38,954 bases of DNA. Source: Gammaproteobacteria bacterium. GTDB taxonomy: Bacteria > Pseudomonadota > Gammaproteobacteria > Pseudomonadales > Halieaceae. Shown piece after piece: positions 33,731-38,954 of this stretch. The notes beneath the pieces were generated by a model. The model was not told where the DNA came from and made no database searches. It saw nothing but the letters and a program-made list of their open reading frames with translations. The stretch is from the NCBI GenBank assembly GCA_030431585.1, contig JAUIIQ010000007.1:1-38954 (forward strand), read 5' to 3'. The position numbers were made by a program, and so were the translations under genes. Within the stretch, counting starts at the first letter, position 1; every line of letters begins with the position of its first letter.

Positions 33731-34552
33731 GTGAGTCGTATAGCGGGGCGTTTTGAACAGCTGGCTGAAGAGGGCCGCAAGGCGCTTATTCCCTATATAG
33801 TAGTGGGTGACCCAAGGCTGGAAGTGACCGTGCCCCTGATGCACGCGCTGGTGGCCAATGGTGCGGATATTCTTGAACTGGGCGTACCGTTCTCCGACCC
33901 TATGTCTGAAGGCCCGGTCATCCAGTTGGCACATGAGCGAGCCCTGGCCAATGGCGCGAGTCTGCGTGACGCCCTGGCTGCAGTGCGAGAGTTTCGCGAG
34001 AAGGATGACACCACTCCGGTGCTGCTGATGGGTTACGCCAACCCGGTCGAGCACATGGGGCATGCCGTATTTGCAGACGCCGCAGCCGAAGCTGGCCTCG
34101 ACGCCTTGCTCACCGTGGATATTCCGCCAGAGGAAGTCAGTGGCATCAACACCGAACTGCAACGCGTGGGGCTGGATAATATCTTCCTGGTGGCGCCCAC
34201 TACGCCGGATGCACGCATCGAACGTATAGCCAGTGAGGCAAGCGGGTTCATCTACTATGTGTCCCTCAAGGGCGTGACGGGTGCTGGCCACCTGGACGCG
34301 GACGACGTTGCCAACCACGTGGCGCGCATCCGCAAGCACTCGTCTTTACCTGTTGCGGTGGGTTTCGGCATCAAGGATGCGAGCTCTGCTGCGTCGGTGG
34401 CAGGCGTTGCCGACGGCGTGGTGGTGGGCAGTGCGCTGATCAGAGCGATGGCTGATACCCTGGAGTCAGGAGCTGATATCCAGAGCGCGCAGGATGCGGC
34501 AGTGGGCTTGCTGGCAGAAATACGCGAGGGAGTCGATAGCGTTACTTCCTAG
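33731..34552 (+). CDS. trpA: Tryptophan synthase, alpha subunit
   Basis: Cleaves indole-3-glycerol phosphate to indole and glyceraldehyde 3-phosphate. The 273-residue TIM barrel has catalytic Glu49 in ILELGVPFSDP and the phosphate-binding blocks YYVSLKGVTGAG and VGFGIKDASSA. The residue equivalent to Salmonella Asp60 is Glu60 here (SDPMSEGPVIQ). The start is GTG with GAGGGAG about 7 bases upstream. A promoter-like TATAAT for accD begins 18 bases after the stop. Confidence 0.96.
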   Translation: MSRIAGRFEQLAEEGRKALIPYIVVGDPRLEVTVPLMHALVANGADILELGVPFSDPMSEGPVIQLAHERALANGASLRDALAAVREFREKDDTTPVLLMGYANPVEHMGHAVFADAAAEAGLDALLTVDIPPEEVSGINTELQRVGLDNIFLVAPTTPDARIERIASEASGFIYYVSLKGVTGAGHLDADDVANHVARIRKHSSLPVAVGFGIKDASSAASVAGVADGVVVGSALIRAMADTLESGADIQSAQDAAVGLLAEIREGVDSVTS

Positions 34553-34575
34553 TCATGCCGGCTGGCGGTTATAAT
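34546..34575 (+). promoter_or_regulatory. Candidate accD promoter
   Basis: TATAAT (34570-34575) is a perfect -10; TTCCTA (34546-34551), 18 bases upstream, is a weak -35 that overlaps the trpA stop. Transcription would start near 34582, followed by GGGGG ahead of the ATG at 34602. Confidence 0.55.
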
Positions 34576-34601
34576 GTCGCCTCCATCGGTGGGGGAACTA
34601 C

Positions 34602-35561
34602 ATGAGCTGGATTGACAAGATTCTGCCTTCTGGCGTCAGCAAGGGTGAGGGCACCAAGCGCTCAAGCGTACCGGAAGGGCTGTGGAAAAAGTGCGTCAAG
34701 TGCGATGCCGTGCTCTACCGGCCGGATCTGGAGCGCAATGACGATGTCTGCCCCAAGTGCGATCACCACATGCGTATCGGCGCTCGTCGCCGCCTCGATA
34801 TCTTTCTCGACCCTGAAGACCGCGAGGAAATTCTTAGCGACATTGAGCCTGTTGACCGACTCAAGTTCAAAGACAAGAAGCGCTATCGTGACCGCCTGAC
34901 GGCGGCGCAGAAGTCGACCGGAGAAAAAGACGCGCTAATCGCCATGCGCGGTACGCTCAGGGGTATGCCGATAGTAGCGGTAGCCTTCGAATTCGACTTT
35001 CACGGTGGTTCCATGGGGTACGCAGTGGGAGAAAAGTTTACGCGTGCGGCCCAACTCTGCCTGCAGGAGAATATTCCGCTGGTGTGCTTTGCCGCCTCCG
35101 GTGGCGCGCGCATGCAGGAAGCCCTCATATCGCTGATGCAAATGGCCAAGACCAGTGCAGTACTGGAGCGCATGAAGATGGCTGCGGTACCTTACGTCTC
35201 GGTAATGACAGACCCCATTTATGGGGGTGTGTCGGCGTCTCTGGCGCTTCTCGGCGACATCAATGTGGCAGAGCCCGATGCCCGGGCCGGTTTCGCCGGG
35301 CCGAACATCATTGAACAGACTATCCGCCAGAAACTCCCCAAAGGTTTTCAGCGCAGTGAATTCCTGCTTGAGCATGGTGCGATAGACATGATTGTGCACC
35401 GTACGGAAATGCGCGATACATTGGGCCGGCTGCTGGCGAAGCTGGGGCATATAGATCTCAGCGAGAAAGAAGAAGCCGATGAACCGGCGGAAGTAGAGAT
35501 CCCGGAGCCCGAGGTCAGTGACGAGGTGGAAATTCCCCTAGATTCGGCAGGGGATGACTGA
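34602..35561 (+). CDS. accD: Acetyl-CoA carboxylase, carboxyltransferase subunit beta
   Basis: Beta half of the carboxyltransferase that makes malonyl-CoA, the first committed step of fatty-acid synthesis. The 319-residue chain begins with a four-Cys zinc ribbon: CVKC and CPKC at about residues 31-34 and 53-56. The crotonase-type core has [23 protein letters not shown] (split by my reading into [11 protein letters not shown] and LISLMQMAK) and [15 protein letters not shown]. The C-terminal 35 residues are acidic. folC begins inside the last codons (8-base overlap), so accD, folC and the SPOR gene form one operon. Confidence 0.96.
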   Translation: MSWIDKILPSGVSKGEGTKRSSVPEGLWKKCVKCDAVLYRPDLERNDDVCPKCDHHMRIGARRRLDIFLDPEDREEILSDIEPVDRLKFKDKKRYRDRLTAAQKSTGEKDALIAMRGTLRGMPIVAVAFEFDFHGGSMGYAVGEKFTRAAQLCLQENIPLVCFAASGGARMQEALISLMQMAKTSAVLERMKMAAVPYVSVMTDPIYGGVSASLALLGDINVAEPDARAGFAGPNIIEQTIRQKLPKGFQRSEFLLEHGAIDMIVHRTEMRDTLGRLLAKLGHIDLSEKEEADEPAEVEIPEPEVSDEVEIPLDSAGDD

Positions 35562-36849
35562 GCGTTCACTCGCCGAATGGCTGCATCACCTGGAGACACT
35601 TCACCCCAGTGCGATGGACCTGGGGTTGGAACGCGTCAGCAGGGTTGCCGATGCAATGCAGCTGCGCCAGCCAGCTGTTCCGGTTATCACTGTAGGGGGT
35701 ACCAATGGTAAGGGCTCCACTGTGGCGGTGCTGGAATCGCTGCTGAGCGAGTGTGGATATCGCACCGGGGCGTTCACTTCGCCGCATTTCCTGCGTTTTA
35801 ATGAGCGTATCCGGGTAGGTCGCCAGGAGGTGGCAGACGAGGATATCGCAGCGGCTTTTGCCGCCGTTGAGCGGGCCCGTGGGCCGGTTTCTCTCACCTA
35901 TTTTGAGTTTGCCAATCTTGCCGCGCTGTGGCTATTCAGGGCGCGCGAGGTGGACTTCGTGTTGCTCGAGGTAGGGCTGGGTGGGCGTCTCGACTCAGCC
36001 AATATGGTCGATGCGGATGTAATGGTCATTACCAGCATCGACCTGGACCATCAGGCCTGGCTGGGCGATACGCGCGCCGCCATCGCCAGGGAAAAGGCTG
36101 GCATTTTGCGCCGCGACCGGCCGGTGGTGATAGCGGACCCGGAGCCCCCGAAGGAACTGCTGCAATGCGCGCAGCAGACGGGTGCGTCACCGGTGCTGCG
36201 GCTGGGACATGAATTTTCCTATACACAGGAAGACAGCCACTGGCATGGCTGTATTGTTGGCGTAAATGGGGCCCGGCGCACCTTGCCGTCGCTGCCGCAG
36301 GGGGCGCTGCTGCCGGCGAATATCTGTGCTGCAGCACAGGCAGCGGCGTTGCTGGGTATCGAGTTCTCCGACGCTGCACTGGAAGCTGCGCTGCAAGGGG
36401 CGTTTCGGGTGGGCAGGCGGCAACGCCTTGAGATTGCAGGAAAGCACTATCTGCTGGATGTCGCGCACAATCCTGCTGCTATTAACAGGCTGCTGGAGTA
36501 TATTGATGCAACTCCATGTAAAGGCAGGATTATCGCCCTGTTCTCGGCAATGAAAGACAAGCCGGTGACGGATATGCTGGCGCAGTGTGGCCAGCGCTTT
36601 GATGCCTGGTTCCTCGGTGAACAGCCGTCTAACCCGCGAGCGATGAGTGCCGAGGAAACAGGGTCGATACTGCGCGCTCAGGGCCACAGTATGATCAGCA
36701 TCAGCAAGAACCTGCGCCAGGCCTTCAGGCGGGCACAGGGGCTGATGCAACAAGAGGATCTGCTCGTCGTCTTCGGCTCGTTTTTTACTGTCGCTGCCGT
36801 ACTGCCACAACTAGAGAAGGACCAGGGGAAGACCGGAACACATGAATGA
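35554..36849 (+). CDS. folC: Bifunctional dihydrofolate/folylpolyglutamate synthase
   Basis: Adds glutamate to dihydropteroate and to folates with ATP; Mur-ligase family. The 431-residue product has the P-loop [17 protein letters not shown] (about 49-65), the [15 protein letters not shown] segment, the [11 protein letters not shown] loop and, in the C-terminal domain, [10 protein letters not shown]. The order accD-folC-SPOR protein-cvpA-purF is conserved in gammaproteobacteria. It overlaps accD by 8 bases at the start and the SPOR gene by 8 bases at the end. Confidence 0.95.
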   Translation: MTERSLAEWLHHLETLHPSAMDLGLERVSRVADAMQLRQPAVPVITVGGTNGKGSTVAVLESLLSECGYRTGAFTSPHFLRFNERIRVGRQEVADEDIAAAFAAVERARGPVSLTYFEFANLAALWLFRAREVDFVLLEVGLGGRLDSANMVDADVMVITSIDLDHQAWLGDTRAAIAREKAGILRRDRPVVIADPEPPKELLQCAQQTGASPVLRLGHEFSYTQEDSHWHGCIVGVNGARRTLPSLPQGALLPANICAAAQAAALLGIEFSDAALEAALQGAFRVGRRQRLEIAGKHYLLDVAHNPAAINRLLEYIDATPCKGRIIALFSAMKDKPVTDMLAQCGQRFDAWFLGEQPSNPRAMSAEETGSILRAQGHSMISISKNLRQAFRRAQGLMQQEDLLVVFGSFFTVAAVLPQLEKDQGKTGTHE

Positions 36850-37471
36850 AGTGTTAAAGCAACGCCTGGTGGGGGCGCTTATTCTGGTCGCCCTGGGTGT
36901 CGTGTTCTGGCCGATAATCTTTGTAGAGCCGGGGCAGCAGGAAGAGGAATCCCTTGCCCGGATTCCGCCACGGCCTGATGTATCGACACTGCCCATCGAG
37001 CCACCGGACATGGCCGGTTTGCGGCCCTCCGGCGAGCTTGTCAGAACAGACCAGCCTGCACCTGAGCTGGACAGCGCGCCCGACGACTCACCAGACGCGC
37101 AAACAGCGGGCAAATCAGAGCCGGCCGAAACAGTGAAGCCGCCGGAATCAGCCCCAGCGGTGGCAACGAAACCGGAAACGCGACCGCGCAGTGAGCCGCC
37201 GGTCAAACCGCAACTGGATGCCGAGGGGATACCGGTGACATGGATCTTGCGGGTGGCCAGCGTCAGCAGTGCTGAGAAGTCTGATGCGCTGCGCAAGGAG
37301 TTGCTGGCCATGGGGCACAAGGCTTATGTCAAGAAGGTAAAGAGTGGCGGCCAGACTCTCTATCGAGTGTATATCGGCCCCAAGGTTGAGAAAGCCAGGT
37401 TGGAAGACGTGCGCAGCGAGATAGATGCGCGCTTCGGTGTGGAGTCCATGATCACCCGCTATTACCCATGA
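36842..37471 (+). CDS. DedD-like SPOR-domain cell-division protein
   Basis: A 209-residue bitopic inner-membrane protein. An N-terminal span (about residues 9-28, LVGALILVALGVVFWPIIF) is followed by a long Pro, Glu and Ala-rich periplasmic linker (about 30-125). A SPOR domain follows (about 128-209; ILRVASVSSAEKSDALRKEL, YRVYIGPKVEKARLEDV) that binds septal peptidoglycan lacking stem peptides. Architecture and position (after folC, before cvpA) match DedD of E. coli (220 residues). It shares an 8-base overlap with folC. Confidence 0.9.
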   Translation: MNEVLKQRLVGALILVALGVVFWPIIFVEPGQQEEESLARIPPRPDVSTLPIEPPDMAGLRPSGELVRTDQPAPELDSAPDDSPDAQTAGKSEPAETVKPPESAPAVATKPETRPRSEPPVKPQLDAEGIPVTWILRVASVSSAEKSDALRKELLAMGHKAYVKKVKSGGQTLYRVYIGPKVEKARLEDVRSEIDARFGVESMITRYYP

Positions 37472-37501
37472 AGGGCAACGCAGTGATGATACCGGGGGAG
37501 G

Positions 37502-37532
37502 TTGTTATGGCCTTGCTGCGCTCTGTTAGAAT
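37502..37532 (+). promoter_or_regulatory. Candidate cvpA-purF promoter (extended -10)
   Basis: TAGAAT (37527-37532) is preceded by TG and one base, making an extended -10. TTGTTA (37502-37507) could be a -35 but the 19-base spacer is long. The cvpA GTG is 22 bases further on. Confidence 0.4.
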
Positions 37533-37553
37533 GCGCGCCTGTGGAGCCCTGCT

Positions 37554-38066
37554 GTGATCGAGCTGTCCCAGCTGAACGGCGTTGACTGGCTCATCATCGT
37601 GGTGATCACAGTGTCCGTCCTGTTGAGCCTGTGGCGCGGTTTTGTGCGAGAAGCACTTTCGCTGTTGGGCTGGGTGGCGGCCTTTGTGGTAGCGCACACA
37701 TTTGTAGACCGACTGGCCGTGGAACTGGCCGGGGCGATCGCCAATGTCACCGGCCGTTACGTTGCGGCCTATGCACTGTTGTTCGTCTCTACACTGCTGG
37801 TGTTTACACTGGTGGTGAGAGTGGCCTCCGGGCTGGTGCGGGCAGCCGGTTTGAGCGTTCTGGATCGGTTGCTCGGGACCCTGTTCGGTTTTGCCCGTGG
37901 CGTGATCATTATGCTGGTGCTGGCCTACGTAGTGAGGCAACTGGTGCCGCCGCAGGACCAACAATGGCTGCATCAGTCTGTACTGATGCCGCATTTGAAT
38001 ATGCTTGCCGACTGGGTGCAAACGGTGTTTTCCAACACCATCCCGGGCGGCGGTATCTCGATCTGA
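37554..38066 (+). CDS. cvpA: CvpA family membrane protein
   Basis: A 170-residue inner-membrane protein of the colicin V production family, usually found just before purF. Four hydrophobic segments are visible, at about residues 9-25 (VDWLIIVVITVSVLLSL), 34-48, 67-88 and 102-121 (FARGVIIMLVLAYVV). The family signature WRGFVREALSLLGW follows the first span. Its biochemical role is not firmly established; it is linked to envelope stress and colicin V export in E. coli. The start is GTG with GGAG about 8 bases upstream. purF begins 19 bases after the stop. Confidence 0.92.
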   Translation: MIELSQLNGVDWLIIVVITVSVLLSLWRGFVREALSLLGWVAAFVVAHTFVDRLAVELAGAIANVTGRYVAAYALLFVSTLLVFTLVVRVASGLVRAAGLSVLDRLLGTLFGFARGVIIMLVLAYVVRQLVPPQDQQWLHQSVLMPHLNMLADWVQTVFSNTIPGGGISI

Positions 38067-38085
38067 TAGAAGAGGTGAATGCTGG

Positions 38086-38954
38086 ATGTGTGGCCTGGTT
38101 GGACTGGTAGCAAGCCATAACGTAGCCCCTGACATATACGATGCGCTCACGGTGCTGCAGCACCGCGGACAGGATGCGGCAGGAATCATGACGTGCGAAG
38201 GCGGGCGCTTCAGCTTGCGTAAGAGTGAAGGCCTGGTCCGCGATGTATTTCGCCAGCACCATATGCAGCGGCTGGAAGGCAGTATCGGGATAGGCCATGT
38301 GCGCTATCCCACCGCTGGTAGCTCGGGGCCCGCCCTGGCCCAGCCGTTCTACGTCAATTCTCCCTATGGTATTGCCCTGGCGCACAACGGCAACCTGACC
38401 AACGCGGAGCAATTGGGACGTGAACTGTTCCAGGATGACCTGCGTCATCTCAATACCGACTCAGACTCTGAAGTGCTGCTGAATATATTTGCCCACGAAT
38501 TGCAGATACTGGGCAAGTTATCCCCGAAAGCGGATGACATTTTCAAGGCGGTAGAGGCGGTACACCGTCGTTGCCGCGGCGGCTATGCCGCCGTGGGGCT
38601 GATCGTCAACTACGGGGTATTGGGCTTTCGCGACCCCATGGGCATACGCCCGCTGGTCGTAGGCGAGCGGCGCGGCGCCGACGGCAAGAAGGATTATATG
38701 ATTGCCTCCGAGAGTGTTGCTCTTGATGTGCTGGGCTTTACGCTGCTGGGCGATGTAGCGCCTGGTGAGGCCGTGTTCATTGATATGCAGGGTAAACTGC
38801 ATCGTCGGCAATGTGCCCAGACGCCGATACTGCGGCCCTGTATCTTTGAGCATGTGTATTTTGCCCGGCCGGATTCGCTGATGGACAGCGTCTCTGTTTA
38901 CAAGACCCGGATGCGCCAGGGGGCGGCCCTGGCCAACAAGATCCACCGTGAGCG
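38086..38954 (+). CDS. purF: Amidophosphoribosyltransferase (3' end outside window)
   Basis: First committed enzyme of purine synthesis: PRPP and glutamine give phosphoribosylamine. The ATG at 38086 is followed directly by TGT, so Cys2 becomes the N-terminal nucleophile (MCGLVGLVA). The class II glutamine amidotransferase domain is visible with LQHRGQDAAGI, GHVRYPTAGSS, ALAHNGNLTN, GGYAAVGL and GFRDPMGIRPL. The reading frame runs off the right edge after 289 codons; the full enzyme is about 505 residues, so the phosphoribosyltransferase domain is mostly missing here. Confidence 0.96.
   Translation, partial: MCGLVGLVASHNVAPDIYDALTVLQHRGQDAAGIMTCEGGRFSLRKSEGLVRDVFRQHHMQRLEGSIGIGHVRYPTAGSSGPALAQPFYVNSPYGIALAHNGNLTNAEQLGRELFQDDLRHLNTDSDSEVLLNIFAHELQILGKLSPKADDIFKAVEAVHRRCRGGYAAVGLIVNYGVLGFRDPMGIRPLVVGERRGADGKKDYMIASESVALDVLGFTLLGDVAPGEAVFIDMQGKLHRRQCAQTPILRPCIFEHVYFARPDSLMDSVSVYKTRMRQGAALANKIHRE

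Noticed and set aside
1-38954. CRISPR arrays, tRNA or rRNA genes, insertion sequences, integrases, toxin-antitoxin pairs
   Set aside because: I read both strands for spaced direct repeats, tRNA arms, transposase motifs and small paired genes and found none that I could support.

Overview
This 39-kb window reads as chromosomal core DNA of a GC-rich gammaproteobacterium. The order leuC-leuD-leuB-asd-fimV-truA-trpF-...-accD-folC-SPOR protein-cvpA-purF is the layout I know from Pseudomonas and its relatives. The content (two-domain polyphosphate:AMP phosphotransferase, pyruvate phosphate dikinase, a luciferase-like monooxygenase, an acyl-CoA ligase) would fit a marine lineage such as the Cellvibrionales/Halieaceae. 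That placement is inference; no rRNA gene is present to test it. I see no tRNA or rRNA gene, no CRISPR array, no transposase or integrase, and no prophage.

Layout. 1-1282: 5' part of pap on the minus strand, running off the left edge. 1378-7423: a methyltransferase followed by tamA and tamB, joined by 4-base overlaps. 7483-15837: metabolic and envelope genes on alternating strands: OmpA-type lipoprotein, YdjM-type membrane hydrolase, class V aminotransferase, acyl-CoA ligase, ppdK and an LLM-type oxidoreductase. 15997-20754: a compact four-gene unit of an unknown lipoprotein, an unknown exported protein, an XRE-type protein with a histone-H1-like tail, and rlmKL. 20755-21067: a 313-bp gene-free segment rich in symmetry, with a possible H-type pseudoknot and an inverted pair of consensus DnaA boxes. 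21068-23216: an MDR reductase diverging from a small flavodoxin-like protein and a PaaI-type thioesterase. 23213-28468: a LysR regulator diverging from leuCDB-asd. 28670-38954: fimV-truA, trpF-trpB-trpA, accD-folC-SPOR protein, and cvpA-purF (purF runs off the right edge).

How the genes work together. leuCDB supplies the last steps of leucine synthesis and is probably controlled by the divergent LysR protein. asd feeds the lysine, threonine, methionine and diaminopimelate routes. trpFBA completes tryptophan synthesis next to accD (fatty acids), folC (folate) and purF (purines). TamA and TamB form an outer-membrane assembly and transport complex. FimV, the SPOR protein and the OmpA-type lipoprotein act at the cell wall or envelope.

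I found no unmistakable new multi-gene defence or mobile system. The best candidates for something undescribed are the coupled unknown trio ahead of rlmKL and the structured intergenic segment just after it.
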